Below, piece by piece: positions 44,224 to 52,976 of a DNA stretch of 57,215 bases. This DNA comes from Bacteroidota bacterium (lineage in GTDB: Bacteria > Bacteroidota > Bacteroidia > Chitinophagales > Chitinophagaceae): the NCBI GenBank assembly GCA_005884665.1, contig VBAT01000034.1, forward strand, positions 210,519 to 267,733. The letters run 5' to 3'. The notes beneath the pieces are model-generated. The model did not search any database, was not told the DNA's origin, and saw only the letters and a program-made list of their open reading frames with translations. Position 1 is the stretch's first letter, and the number at the start of each line of letters is the position of its first letter. Made by a program: the position numbers and the translations under genes.

Positions 44224-44261
44224 TCTCTCGCAATCCCGCAAGTATGCGGGATTGCGAGAGA
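44224..44261. repeat. Perfect 17 bp palindrome TCTCTCGCAATCCCGCA / TGCGGGATTGCGAGAGA
   Basis: A 17 bp perfect stem with a 4-base loop (AGTA) between the MFS and SDR genes. A shorter relative (CCCGCA-tagt-TGCGGG followed by ATTGCG) is at 30654-30669. There is no adjacent T run, so it is a dispersed element rather than a classic terminator. Confidence 0.75.
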
Positions 44262-44302
44262 TAAAAATGAGGCCCTATCATAATTTCAGTTAACAATTAC
44301 TG

Positions 44303-45022
44303 ATGCCAAAAAAAATCATCATTATTGGAGCCAGTTCCGGTATTGGCCGAAGAATGGCGGAATTCTATGCTGAGAGAGGCGAACGGGTTGCGATCACCGG
44401 AAGAAGACTGGCTCTCCTGCAAGAAATGAAACATCAATATCCTGAAAACATCGAATACGGTTGTTTCGACGTTACAGGGAAAGAAAATATTTATCACATC
44501 CAGTCATTGATCACTAAACTCGGCGGGCTCGATATCCTGGTGATCAGTGCCGGCAATGGCGAAGTGTCGAAGGACCTCAACTGGGATATTGACAAGATGA
44601 CCGTAGACACCAACGTCAACGCTTTTGTTGAAATAGCCAACTGGTCTTTTAATTTTTTTGTCATGCAGGGACATGGTCAACTGGTCACTCTCTCATCTAT
44701 AGCTGCAGCAAGAGGAAATAGCTGGGCGCCCGCTTACAGCGCTTCCAAGGCATTTCAGAGCATCTATTTCGAAGGTCTGTCTATAAAAGCAAAACGACTG
44801 AAGAAAGATGTCACGGTTACGTGCATCGAACCTGGATTTGTAAAAACAAAAATGGCCAAAGGAAATAAAGTTTTTTGGGTTGTGTCTGTTAATAAAGCGG
44901 CACGGCAGATCATACGGGCTATTGATAAAAGAAAACGAAAAGCTTATATCAGCAGGCGATGGTGGATCGTAGCTAAATTGTTCAAATGGGCACCTTATGC
45001 CCTGCTTAAAAGATTAGGATAA
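44303..45022 (+). CDS. SDR family oxidoreductase
   Basis: 239 residues. Cofactor motif GASSGIG (9-15), then ISAGNG, LSSIAAARG and the YSASK catalytic pair, and PGFVKTKMA after it. A short hydrophobic/basic C-terminus (ISRRWWIVAKLFKWAPYALLKRL) suggests membrane association. The substrate is unknown. It is separated from the upstream MFS gene by the palindrome, and is convergent with the CHRD gene. Confidence 0.92.
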   Translation: MPKKIIIIGASSGIGRRMAEFYAERGERVAITGRRLALLQEMKHQYPENIEYGCFDVTGKENIYHIQSLITKLGGLDILVISAGNGEVSKDLNWDIDKMTVDTNVNAFVEIANWSFNFFVMQGHGQLVTLSSIAAARGNSWAPAYSASKAFQSIYFEGLSIKAKRLKKDVTVTCIEPGFVKTKMAKGNKVFWVVSVNKAARQIIRAIDKRKRKAYISRRWWIVAKLFKWAPYALLKRLG

Positions 45023-45042
45023 ATGGCAGTAGCATTAAAAAA

Positions 45043-45074
45043 TAAGATGGTCGGCCAATTGGCGAACCATCTTA
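45043..45074. terminator. Bidirectional terminator between SDR and CHRD genes
   Basis: TAAGATGGT and ACCATCTTA form a 9 bp stem with an inner CCAATTGG stem. An A run precedes it on the left side, which gives a T run on the minus strand. It serves two convergent genes. Confidence 0.75.
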
Positions 45075-45093
45075 CCTGTTAAAACTATATGTC

Positions 45094-45576
45094 TTACTGA
45101 GCTACTGTAGTCACCTGCCCGCGAACCTCTCCCGTTAGATAAGTTGCATTGCTGACTGTGTAATACCAGTGGCCAGCTAACAGATCTGATTCCTGCGCTT
45201 CTGTCAATGTTGTTGTTCCGCTGGCTGAACCGGCTACACCCGGAGTGGTAATAGCAGCACGAAATTGGGCATTACCTGCGGCATTCACACCTGCACTGGC
45301 TGGACCATAGAAACGAACTGAATCGGCCGTTGCAGCTAAACCTGTCCAACTTACGTTGTACTGGAATTGATTGGTCCCGCTGTTATATGTTCCCGTTAAA
45401 TTGGAACTGGCTGTTGTGGACACGACCGGAACTACCTGCGTTCCGCTTCCACTTCCGGATACGGTGTACATTTTCGCATTGGTATCGTTATCATCGTTTT
45501 TATCACATGATGCAACGACTAAGGTACCGGCGATCAAAACAAAGGATACCGCTTTAGAAAAGAAATTCATTTTCAT
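45094..45576 (-). CDS. CHRD domain lipoprotein
   Basis: 160 residues. Signal peptide with lipobox VVASC (Cys24) predicts a lipoprotein. After an acidic linker (DKNDDNDTN), the CHRD (chordin-like) domain has SSNLTGTYNSGTNQFQYNVSWTGL, VRFYGPASAGVNAAG, LLAGHWYYTVSNATYLTGEVRGQV. CHRD domains in bacteria are surface or secreted and of unknown role. The start may be the first or third Met. It is monocistronic. Confidence 0.9.
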   Translation of the reverse strand: MKMNFFSKAVSFVLIAGTLVVASCDKNDDNDTNAKMYTVSGSGSGTQVVPVVSTTASSNLTGTYNSGTNQFQYNVSWTGLAATADSVRFYGPASAGVNAAGNAQFRAAITTPGVAGSASGTTTLTEAQESDLLAGHWYYTVSNATYLTGEVRGQVTTVAQ

Positions 45577-46026
45577 AAAGTCACAATTTAAAAAGTGAAA
45601 AAAAATTTCATAAAAAAAGACAAAAACGTTACCAATGTTTTTGCCTGTGGAAAACTAACAATGCCAGTCAGTAAAACATTCATCTCATTTCGTCAGCAAT
45701 TTGATTGTAGAAATTAATCGTCATATTACATACGTCAATGGTGAGTGGTCGTGCTGCTATGGGTGTTGCTCTATTCATCATTTACCTCCCGGCAGCCATC
45801 GGGACACCGTTCACTGCATTATCAAACATTCATCAAAACCATCATACGAGCTTTTGAAAGGGGATGCCCATCGTTTATTGCGTCTAAATGGTGCTATTAC
45901 GTGGAAATACCCGGTCCTTACCAAATCTTAACATTTCATAAATCATCCATTATACAACTCATTAAGTCTTTATCGTTTAATAACAGGTGTGAACAATACG
46001 GCCTTTTTTCCTAAAAATTGAAACTT
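45577..46026. other. Intergenic region, no gene called
   Basis: 450 bases between divergent CHRD and TonB-like genes. Two overlapping plus-strand frames of 76 and 89 codons exist (45701-45931, 45745-46014), but their residue composition is unlike protein and I recognise no family. The right end holds the promoter for the TonB-like gene. Confidence 0.5.
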
Positions 46027-46034
46027 TACTTTTG
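46027..46034 (+). promoter_or_regulatory. -7 promoter element TACTTTTG, deciding the start of the TonB-like gene
   Basis: Exact TAnnTTTG match. Transcription would begin near 46041, which excludes the ATG at 46036 and makes ATG 46054 the start. Confidence 0.65.
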
Positions 46035-46053
46035 TATGAACAATTATCATGTT

Positions 46054-46929
46054 ATGTCTGCATCCTTTGAAGCCAGGAAAAACACCCAGGCCGCTATGAT
46101 CACAGCCGGTTTTGCCGGCCTGATGTTGCTGCTGATGTTTTTGTTGAGATGGTCCCTGCCTGCTATTGAACTGCCCGTCGCAGAAGAAACTATCGAAGTG
46201 GCCCTCAACATACCCGATGATCCCCCAGCCAAAGTACTGGGCGGTGGTGGGGGCGGTGGTAATCCGGTGCAGGCTACCGGAAACCCGGGCATAGCCAAGG
46301 CAACACCCCCTGAACCTGGTGTGAAAGAAGATTCAAGGGATATTGAAACAGACGAGGCCGATAAAGAGGCTCCTGTCGTGAAAAGGCCTCCCAATCCTAA
46401 ACCCGTCGAAAAATATGTTCAGAATACTTCTTCCATCGTAAAAACAGAGCCGAAGCCAATTATAGAAACACCGGCTCCTCGCGTAGCAAAAGCCACAGTC
46501 GGCAGAACTCTGGCAGGCAATGGTCCTGGTGGCGGTGCAGCCGACAACTATGACAGAAGCGGTGGCCGTGGCAATGGTGGAGGTGTGGGCGAAGGATCCG
46601 GTTATGGTGGTGGCCGGGGTGGCGGCAATGGAGGTGGTAATGGTACAGGCAGCGGTACAGGGGTTGGCCCCAGGAGAGTTAGCGGAAGCCGTTTCGTGAT
46701 CAATCCGAAAAATATGGACGCCGGCGAAAACCTGAAAGGGAAAGTGTTTGCAGAAATAAGTGTATCGCCCGACGGAATAGGCACGTTTGTCCAGACCAAG
46801 AGGGGATCAACGTATACGACTGGCGAGGCGATCGAGATCATCCGGGAATGGCTTAGGCGTAACCGTTTCGATAAAAAGAATGAAGAATCACTTGTAGTTT
46901 ACGAGTTTAATTTTATAATGGGTGGCTAA
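46054..46929 (+). CDS. TonB-like energy transducer, solitary
   Basis: 291 residues. One N-terminal membrane segment (about 14-33), then a long Gly/Pro-rich linker with runs of Gly near 62-70 and 155-210, and a C-terminal domain with GSRFVINPKNMDAGENLKGKVFAEISVSP and the helix AIEIIREWLRRNRF. TonB proteins couple the ExbB/ExbD motor to outer-membrane receptors, but no exbB or exbD is next to it and the C-terminus is atypical. Its short N-terminus with AMITAGFAGLMLLLM resembles Bacteroidota TonB-like proteins. Strong terminator after it. Confidence 0.75.
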   Translation: MSASFEARKNTQAAMITAGFAGLMLLLMFLLRWSLPAIELPVAEETIEVALNIPDDPPAKVLGGGGGGGNPVQATGNPGIAKATPPEPGVKEDSRDIETDEADKEAPVVKRPPNPKPVEKYVQNTSSIVKTEPKPIIETPAPRVAKATVGRTLAGNGPGGGAADNYDRSGGRGNGGGVGEGSGYGGGRGGGNGGGNGTGSGTGVGPRRVSGSRFVINPKNMDAGENLKGKVFAEISVSPDGIGTFVQTKRGSTYTTGEAIEIIREWLRRNRFDKKNEESLVVYEFNFIMGG

Positions 46930-46956
46930 CCCGAAAAACAGTTTAGTTTTGATACA

Positions 46957-46990
46957 ATGCCATTCCACGTTTTGTGGAATGGCATTTTTG
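46957..46990 (+). terminator. Strong Rho-independent terminator
   Basis: ATGCCATTCCAC and GTGGAATGGCAT form a perfect 12 bp stem with a 5-base loop, followed by TTTTTG, after the TonB-like gene. Confidence 0.92.
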
Positions 46991-47248
46991 TTTAACGCTA
47001 ATTTGAATATTTAATCTAAAGTTCTCCCGCGCCTACTACCTTTATGGCTCAACCTTTAAATGCAAACGAAAACGAGACTGGTACTGGCGTTAGAATGGGT
47101 TTGCCTTCGGAGTATGCAAATGGGTGGTCTACTATTGCATATGCTATTGTGAGATTAGTGCGGAGGGTTTTTAGTTGGTGTTGTTCGAGTGTGGCAGTGT
47201 ATTTTTGACTGGATAAATTAGGGAATCGAAAATTAGTTAACGCAAATA

Positions 47249-47968
47249 ATGAAGGATAAAAGAAAGAAAATTTTCCTTATTTGTATCCTGTCGTTAATTG
47301 GCTTGAGCCTATTCAGCTATCTAGCCTTTAAGGTTAACCATGGCTTCAAACAGCTTCAGAAAGATTTTGCCGAAGACCTTCCTTCAACCTATGTACTTTC
47401 CTCTGAAGACTCTTCAATTATTGCAAATAGATACAGATCTAAAATGGAGGTGGTTGAAGTAAATAATAATAAAGTCCGGGGACCGGTTTCGACAATTCGA
47501 TTTGACTCGACCTACAGCATAATCCTCTATAAAATCGCCCTGACAGACAATATATCTTTAGATACTGCTTTTCATACCAAACTTAAGAAAGTTGATCGTT
47601 CGGTGGGATACTCTTACCGGATTATCGGGAATAGATTTTTTACGTTTCAGTATAAAGCCGGGAAAGTGCCGTCTCCTTTGAGAATTTACCTGACAATTTC
47701 CGACACCCCGTTAAATTCTCTTTATAGCAATGATAGCCTGGTTTACTATCATCTGTCATGTGAAAACTTTTCTATCCGATACTCGGAAAAGGAACCTGTT
47801 GATATTTTTGTGGGCGGAAATGAAGGCATCTTTGGAACTTATTCAATTCCGATGGACCTACTATTTTTGAAAAGAAATAATGGAATTTATATATTACTAA
47901 TGACCCCCCTTAATCGTAAAGCTGGAATACCATCAGATTTACTTTATAACATTGTTTTTGACAAATAG
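47249..47968 (+). CDS. Hypothetical membrane-anchored protein
   Basis: 239 residues, low GC (about 35 percent). One N-terminal membrane segment (8-27), then a beta-rich periplasmic part with DTAFHTKLKKVDRSVGYSYR and no recognised domain. The function is unknown. It lies 260 bases after the TonB-like terminator; a 54-codon open frame (47044-47208) lies in between but is not supported. Confidence 0.7.
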   Translation: MKDKRKKIFLICILSLIGLSLFSYLAFKVNHGFKQLQKDFAEDLPSTYVLSSEDSSIIANRYRSKMEVVEVNNNKVRGPVSTIRFDSTYSIILYKIALTDNISLDTAFHTKLKKVDRSVGYSYRIIGNRFFTFQYKAGKVPSPLRIYLTISDTPLNSLYSNDSLVYYHLSCENFSIRYSEKEPVDIFVGGNEGIFGTYSIPMDLLFLKRNNGIYILLMTPLNRKAGIPSDLLYNIVFDK

Positions 47969-48097
47969 AGTTTCTTCAGGGAGAATATTTGTCCTATTCT
48001 CACATAATTGACAGAAAAATATGCATGAAACATCGAGCCATTGCTCAGAAATATTTCTTTCCCCTGAATTGGCACATTTCCGAGATTTGCACACTGG

Positions 48098-49405
48098 ATG
48101 AATTACGAACAGACCCTTGAATATCTTTTTGAGAAGCTACCCATGTTCAGCCGCATTGGGGCCGCAGCCTACAAAGCCGACCTGGCGAATACTATCCGGA
48201 TTTGCCAGTCACTGGACCAGCCGCAAAACAAATTCAAAACGGTACACATTGCCGGCACAAATGGTAAAGGGTCAGTGAGTCATATGCTGGCTGCAATTTT
48301 CCATGCTGCCGGTTACAAAACCGGACTTTATACATCTCCACATCTTAAAGATTTCAGGGAAAGAATAAAAGTGAGCAGTAATGGTGAAGGACTGCAGGAG
48401 ATCAGTCAGCAATTTATTGTTGATTTTACCGAAAAAATAAAACCACTGATCGCAGAGATCGAACCGAGTTTTTTTGAAATCACCGTTGGCATGGCCTTCG
48501 ATTATTTCAGGGAGTCCGGTGTGGATATAGCCATCATTGAAACAGGTCTCGGGGGAAGATTGGACAGCACTAACGTGGTGTTTCCCGAATTATCCGTAAT
48601 TACTAATATCGGGATGGATCATATGAATATTCTCGGTGACAGCCTCGAGAAGATAGCCGGTGAAAAAGCGGGGATAATAAAAGAGAAAATCCCGGTTGTC
48701 ATCGGTGAGGTGCTACCTCAAACAATATCCGTCTTTGAAGCAACAGCAAAAGAAAAAAACGCTCCTTTGCATATCGCTTCAAAAAAAAGACAGGCAGTTG
48801 ACTGGAAATGGAAAAATCATGAGTTGATAGTTGAAGTGGCGGAAGAGCATGTAACCGACCACAAGATCTTCCATCTCGATCTGCCGGGAATCTACCAGCT
48901 CAAAAATCTTATTACTGTTCTGGAATCCTGTTATCAACTGAAACTAAAAGGTTGGAACCTGCAGGATGAAATAATCCATAAAGCATTGCGCCAGGTAAAA
49001 AAGCTCACAGGATTACACGGGCGTTGGGATATCATTCACCAACATCCCACGGTTGTTTTGGATGTGGCCCATAACCAGGATGGCATTAATCAATTGCTGG
49101 AGCAAATTGAAGTGACTGATCATCACAGGCTGCATTTGATAACGGGATTCGTTAAAGACAAAGAGGTAGACCGGATATTATCCATGTTTCCCAAAAACGC
49201 AGAATACTATTTTACACAGGCGAATATTCCCCGTGCCATGGAATCAGCGACGTTATTACAAAGAGCACAAGGACATGGTTTAAACGGAAGAAAATATCCT
49301 GACGTTAATACTGCACTGAAAGATGCTATTGCAGTAGCCGGCAAGGACGATCTTATCATTGTCTGCGGTAGTGTCTTTCTTGTCGGTGAGGTCCAAATCA
49401 ACTAA
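48098..49405 (+). CDS. folC: Bifunctional folylpolyglutamate/dihydrofolate synthase
   Basis: 435 residues of the Mur ligase fold. P-loop HIAGTNGKGSVSHML (GTNGKGS 53-59), then YTSPHLKDFRERI, IIETGLGGRLDSTNV and HGRWDIIHQHPTVVLDVAHNQDG are the FolC signature blocks. It adds glutamate to dihydropteroate and to folates in the cytoplasm. The length is normal. The start ATG is at 48098. It is a single gene, convergent with the Nudix gene. Confidence 0.96.
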   Translation: MNYEQTLEYLFEKLPMFSRIGAAAYKADLANTIRICQSLDQPQNKFKTVHIAGTNGKGSVSHMLAAIFHAAGYKTGLYTSPHLKDFRERIKVSSNGEGLQEISQQFIVDFTEKIKPLIAEIEPSFFEITVGMAFDYFRESGVDIAIIETGLGGRLDSTNVVFPELSVITNIGMDHMNILGDSLEKIAGEKAGIIKEKIPVVIGEVLPQTISVFEATAKEKNAPLHIASKKRQAVDWKWKNHELIVEVAEEHVTDHKIFHLDLPGIYQLKNLITVLESCYQLKLKGWNLQDEIIHKALRQVKKLTGLHGRWDIIHQHPTVVLDVAHNQDGINQLLEQIEVTDHHRLHLITGFVKDKEVDRILSMFPKNAEYYFTQANIPRAMESATLLQRAQGHGLNGRKYPDVNTALKDAIAVAGKDDLIIVCGSVFLVGEVQIN

Positions 49406-49447
49406 TTAACAAGCTAACGGATCACCAGGCAAAGCTGGGGCATTAAA

Positions 49448-49999
49448 TTATAGCTTTCTAAATTCTCCTAGTTCGATCATCGCGTAGAGGAAGCAGGTAA
49501 CGTGCATGGATTGCAGTATCTTATTTTCCCTTATCAGCTGTTTTACTTCTTCGATCGTCAGCAGGTCAACTTCTATTTCTTCATTGTGGTCGAGAGATTG
49601 TTCTGCAATTTTTTTGCCTCCTGTTGCCAGGAACATGTGCATCAGGTTGTTGTTGGTCGACGGGTTGGCCGATGTTATACCAAGTGGTTTATAAGAAGAG
49701 AATGAATAACCTGTTTCTTCCAGCAATTCCCGTTTTATAGCTGTCTCGAAATCGGGATCCGTAGCATCAACACAACCACCCGGAAATTCGATACAAACCT
49801 CCCCTATTGCATGACGGTACTGGCGAACCATGATGATCTTTCCATCTTCTGTTACCGGAACAGCAGTGACCCATTCGGGGAATTCGTATACATAATAGGG
49901 ATCTACAATTTTTCCCTGCGGAGTTTCACAAATGTCTTTTCTTACTTTGAACCAAAGGTCTCTAAAAAGATATTCCGAAGACAGTATTTTCCATTTCAT
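49448..49999 (-). CDS. NUDIX hydrolase
   Basis: 183 residues, ADP-ribose-pyrophosphatase-like. The Nudix box reads GGCVDATDPDFETAIKRELLEETGY; the REL..EE..G part is intact, but the first Glu of the consensus is not at its usual spacing and a Pro stands there (DATDPDF). WVTAVPVTEDGKIIMVRQYRH and EFPGG precede it. It should hydrolyse a nucleoside diphosphate linked to another moiety; the substrate is unknown. It may be less active if the missing Glu is important. Confidence 0.88.
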   Translation of the reverse strand: MKWKILSSEYLFRDLWFKVRKDICETPQGKIVDPYYVYEFPEWVTAVPVTEDGKIIMVRQYRHAIGEVCIEFPGGCVDATDPDFETAIKRELLEETGYSFSSYKPLGITSANPSTNNNLMHMFLATGGKKIAEQSLDHNEEIEVDLLTIEEVKQLIRENKILQSMHVTCFLYAMIELGEFRKL

Positions 50000-50070
50000 T
50001 TGAAAAATTCAACGCCCGATTCCAATATTCAACCGGGCATTGTTTGTTGAATACTGAGCACTAAAAATTC

Positions 50071-50610
50071 CTACCAGCTTTTTCGCTCCCGCAACCTTGT
50101 TATATGCGCCACATGATGTTTACCATGCCAGGCATATAATCCAAGCAGGTACCAAAGCCGCAATGTCTTTTTATGTTCGGGGTGAAAAACAGTGCGGTTA
50201 TTCCATTCATCGTCTTTTACATATTTTAATGCTTCATACCAGCGGGCATGAAGCGCATGCAACAAAGTAGTAGAAATGTTGATCGGCAGTTTTTGCACGT
50301 CATTCAGCTCAGCCCAGCCCTTTTCATCATAGGGTTTGATAGTAGGATTGTCCTCGGTCAATGCCAGTTTGAACCTGCAATAAGCATTGATATGACTATC
50401 GGCTATGTGATGCACCAGTTGATGAACTGTCCAACCGTCCTCACGATAAGGTGTCTGCAATTGCGCCTCATCCAGGTTGAGTATAGCATTCTCCAGCTGC
50501 AACGGCAGGAATTTAATATCCGCCAGCCATTCCACTTTTCTATCGATGGAAAAAGGTTGCGGCTCATATTTGCCGATCGGGTAGCGGGGATCAACCGCAG
50601 TAACAGCCAT
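50071..50610 (-). CDS. YfiT/BstA-type bacillithiol transferase (DinB-like)
   Basis: 179 residues. PRYPIGKYEP at the start and YREDGWTVHQLVHHIADSHINAY (His63, 67, 68, 73) with WHGKHHVAHI at the end (His162, 165, 166) match the YfiT family, which in Firmicutes is the bacillithiol S-transferase BstA. The metal-binding histidines of the DinB fold are present. It conjugates bacillithiol to electrophiles or toxic compounds (family knowledge; not shown here). It is 15 bases upstream of the end of the FKBP gene in the same operon direction. Confidence 0.88.
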   Translation of the reverse strand: MAVTAVDPRYPIGKYEPQPFSIDRKVEWLADIKFLPLQLENAILNLDEAQLQTPYREDGWTVHQLVHHIADSHINAYCRFKLALTEDNPTIKPYDEKGWAELNDVQKLPINISTTLLHALHARWYEALKYVKDDEWNNRTVFHPEHKKTLRLWYLLGLYAWHGKHHVAHITRLRERKSW

Positions 50611-50624
50611 ATGATTTAATTAAT

Positions 50625-51062
50625 TTATTTAACAATGTTGAGCAGTTCGACTTCAAATACCAGCGTGGCGCCGCCGGGGATATCGGAGCCTGCTCCCCTG
50701 TCGCCATAGGCAAGATCCGAGGGTATCCATAGTCTCCAGTGACTGCCTTCCTTCATCAGGGACAATACTTCCTGCCATCCTTTGATCAAGGACCGGAGAG
50801 GCGCGGTAAACGGCTGGTTACGCCGGAAAGAACTATCGAATTCTTTTCCATCCAGTAAGGCTCCTTTATAATGAGCCTTCACACTATCACTTATCGAAGG
50901 TTGATTTCCGGTTCCTTCTTTAAGGACCAGGTACTGAACACCGGAAGGTAATGTCACTACCCCTTCCTTGGCTTTATTGGCATTTAAAAAAACTTCTCCA
51001 GCGAATTTTTGCGCATTGATCTTGCCGTCCATGAAATCTTTTATTTTATTTTGAATACTCAT
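50625..51062 (-). CDS. FKBP-type peptidyl-prolyl isomerase
   Basis: 145 residues. The FKBP domain covers about residues 38-143: VTLPSGVQYLVLKEGTG, VKAHYKGALLDGKEFDSSF, and the WIPSDLAYGDRGAGSDIPGGATLVFEVELLNI end with the active-site aromatic residues. A short N-terminal helix precedes it. There is no signal peptide, so it is cytoplasmic. It accelerates proline isomerisation in folding proteins. Confidence 0.93.
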   Translation of the reverse strand: MSIQNKIKDFMDGKINAQKFAGEVFLNANKAKEGVVTLPSGVQYLVLKEGTGNQPSISDSVKAHYKGALLDGKEFDSSFRRNQPFTAPLRSLIKGWQEVLSLMKEGSHWRLWIPSDLAYGDRGAGSDIPGGATLVFEVELLNIVK

Positions 51063-51118
51063 TATTTGCTTCGCTTTGATCGCAATGACGCGAATCGTAA
51101 TGTGAACTTATATTGTGA

Positions 51119-51883
51119 TTATTCCTCTCTTAGGGAGTGACCGGTTAAATTGATGAATACATCTTCGAGATTGGCCGCTTTTACTTCCTTTCGTCTTTCA
51201 AAGCCTGTTGTCAGTAATTTATCGATCAACCGGTCCGGGCTGTCCAGTGCAATGATATTACCTGAATCAATGATCGCCACACGATCGCAGAGATATTCTG
51301 CTTCATCCATGTAGTGGGTCGTTATGATAACAGTAGTGCCCCTTTGGCGGATATTCCGTACCAGTTCCCATAGACTTCTTCTCGCCTGAGGATCCAGCCC
51401 AGTAGTAGGTTCATCCAGGAAAACGATTCTTGGTTCGTTTATCAGCGTTGTTGCTACCGAGAATCGTTGCTTTTGCCCGCCGCTTAGTTCCTTAACCTTT
51501 GCTTTTGCTTTATCTTTCAGGTTTACTGTTTCCAGCAATTCTATTGGGTTAACGTCGCGATTGTATAAACCACAGAACAGTTCGATGAGCTGTAGAAGGT
51601 TTAAGCCAGGGTAATAACCGCTGCTTTGCAATTGCACACCAATGATCTTTTTAATCTCGTTAGGGTCCTTGTCGAGGTTGAAGCCATCGACAATTACTTC
51701 ACCACTGGTTTTTTCCCTTAATGTTTCAATGATTTCGAGTGTGGTAGATTTACCGGCACCGTTGGGCCCCAGCAACCCGAATATCTCCCCTTCAATTACA
51801 TCAAAGGAAATTCCTTTTACTGCACGAAAACTGCCATAGTTTTTTACCAGGTCCCTGACCGAAATGATTGTTCTATTTCCCAT
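51119..51883 (-). CDS. ABC transporter ATP-binding protein
   Basis: 254 residues. Walker A GPNGAGKST, signature LSGGQKQRFS, Walker B RIVFLDEPTTGLDP and the H-loop THYMDE are all present. The C-terminal extension with ALDSPDRLIDKLL and ANLEDVFINLTG is typical of ABC-2 export ATPases (CcmA/DrrA-like). No permease gene is next to it. The substrate is unknown. Confidence 0.9.
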   Translation of the reverse strand: MGNRTIISVRDLVKNYGSFRAVKGISFDVIEGEIFGLLGPNGAGKSTTLEIIETLREKTSGEVIVDGFNLDKDPNEIKKIIGVQLQSSGYYPGLNLLQLIELFCGLYNRDVNPIELLETVNLKDKAKAKVKELSGGQKQRFSVATTLINEPRIVFLDEPTTGLDPQARRSLWELVRNIRQRGTTVIITTHYMDEAEYLCDRVAIIDSGNIIALDSPDRLIDKLLTTGFERRKEVKAANLEDVFINLTGHSLREE

Positions 51884-51921
51884 AATGCGGCAATTTACAG
51901 CAAAAGCCCGAGCCTGCTTTC

Positions 51922-52374
51922 CTAACCGGCAAAAACCTGGGTATAATAAATGTGACCGCGGCGATCCGTTGCAATCCCAATGCCGATATATTTATATTTT
52001 CCCAGCATATTCCGCCGGTGACCCGGTGAATCTTTCCATTGTTTTACTACTTCTTTACCTGATCTAGCACCATACGCCACATTCTCTGCTACCTGGTAGA
52101 CCCCACTGACCTGTTTGCAGACCTGCCGGTAACGCCGATCAAATCCACTATGACCAAAACCAATCCTGCCTCTTGCCATATTTTCGCTATGCTTCCTGGC
52201 AATTGCATTGAGATCTTCACGCATGACCAGGGATTTCAATCCATACGATTTCCTGAACTTGTTTGTGTAACTCAATACATCGTCCACAAGACCGTGTTCA
52301 GGAACAAATGAAAAGGAGGTTAGACTTAGAAAAAGCGCAGGAAGAATAAAAACTAAAGACAGATGTTTTTTCAT
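51922..52374 (-). CDS. CAP (SCP/PR-1) domain secreted protein
   Basis: 150 residues. Signal peptide from Met at 52374. CAP family blocks: helix YTNKFRKSYGLKSLVMREDLNAIARKHSENMA, GHSGF, AENVAYG and VVKQWKDSPGHRRNML, and the end IGIGIATDRRGHIYYTQVFAG. Secreted or periplasmic; role in the cell is unknown. The start is chosen from the signal peptide; an earlier codon at 52389 adds five residues. Confidence 0.9.
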   Translation of the reverse strand: MKKHLSLVFILPALFLSLTSFSFVPEHGLVDDVLSYTNKFRKSYGLKSLVMREDLNAIARKHSENMARGRIGFGHSGFDRRYRQVCKQVSGVYQVAENVAYGARSGKEVVKQWKDSPGHRRNMLGKYKYIGIGIATDRRGHIYYTQVFAG

Positions 52375-52426
52375 GTCCGTCCGCGACAAGATTTATACCA
52401 AAGAGCCAACAGCCTTCTTTAATTTA

Positions 52427-52885
52427 TCATAAGATCAACTCCATTCGTATATCTGCGGTTTCGAAAGGTGAGTTTACCAGTTCTATATGATGAAACCCGT
52501 ATTTTTCATACAAGCCAATGGCTCTTGTCAATTGGTGGTTTGAATACAGAGAAATCTTCTTTGCTCCGATTTCCCTGGCTTTATCCAGACAGGTTTCAAT
52601 TAGCAATTTACTAATGCCTTTTCCCTGGTGACCTGCTGTCACAGCCATTTTTGCCAGTTCATATTCTCCTTCTTTTTCTTTCATCAGGCCGGCAGAGCCT
52701 ACAATATTGCCGTCAGCTTCAGCCATCCAGATAAACCCACCGTTTTCAAGGATGATTCCACGCGGATCGTCCAGTATCATCAGGTCATGACTTTCTTTAA
52801 GGTCATACTGGTCCAGCCACTCGAGATTGAGCTGCCTGAACATTTCGTGATGCTCGTCGCGGTATGGGATGATTTTGACTTGCAT
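52427..52885 (-). CDS. GNAT acetyltransferase
   Basis: 152 residues. The acetyl-CoA-binding motif is in AVTAGHQGKGISKLLIETCLDKAREIGAKKISLYSN, followed by the C-terminal AIGLYEKYGFHHIEL. An uncharacterised N-acetyltransferase; the acceptor is unknown. It lies 53 bases upstream of the CAP gene on the same strand, so a shared transcript is possible. Confidence 0.92.
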   Translation of the reverse strand: MQVKIIPYRDEHHEMFRQLNLEWLDQYDLKESHDLMILDDPRGIILENGGFIWMAEADGNIVGSAGLMKEKEGEYELAKMAVTAGHQGKGISKLLIETCLDKAREIGAKKISLYSNHQLTRAIGLYEKYGFHHIELVNSPFETADIRMELIL

Positions 52886-52976
52886 TTTTCAATGCAAGTT
52901 TAGGAAAGAATCTCGATTGAACTCTATATCAGAAAATGGTTTTAAACCTGTATCAGATGGATCGGCTCGGGACTAT

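Noticed and set aside
45701-46014. Two overlapping plus-strand frames
   Set aside because: Residue composition and the absence of any start signal or family make them chance frames in the intergenic region.
47044-47208. 54-codon frame starting MAQPLNANENETG
   Set aside because: No family, no promoter or ribosome site. It could be a small protein, but nothing supports it beyond an open frame.
51119-51883. Part of a complete ABC exporter operon
   Set aside because: No membrane permease is adjacent on either side, so only the ATPase is called.
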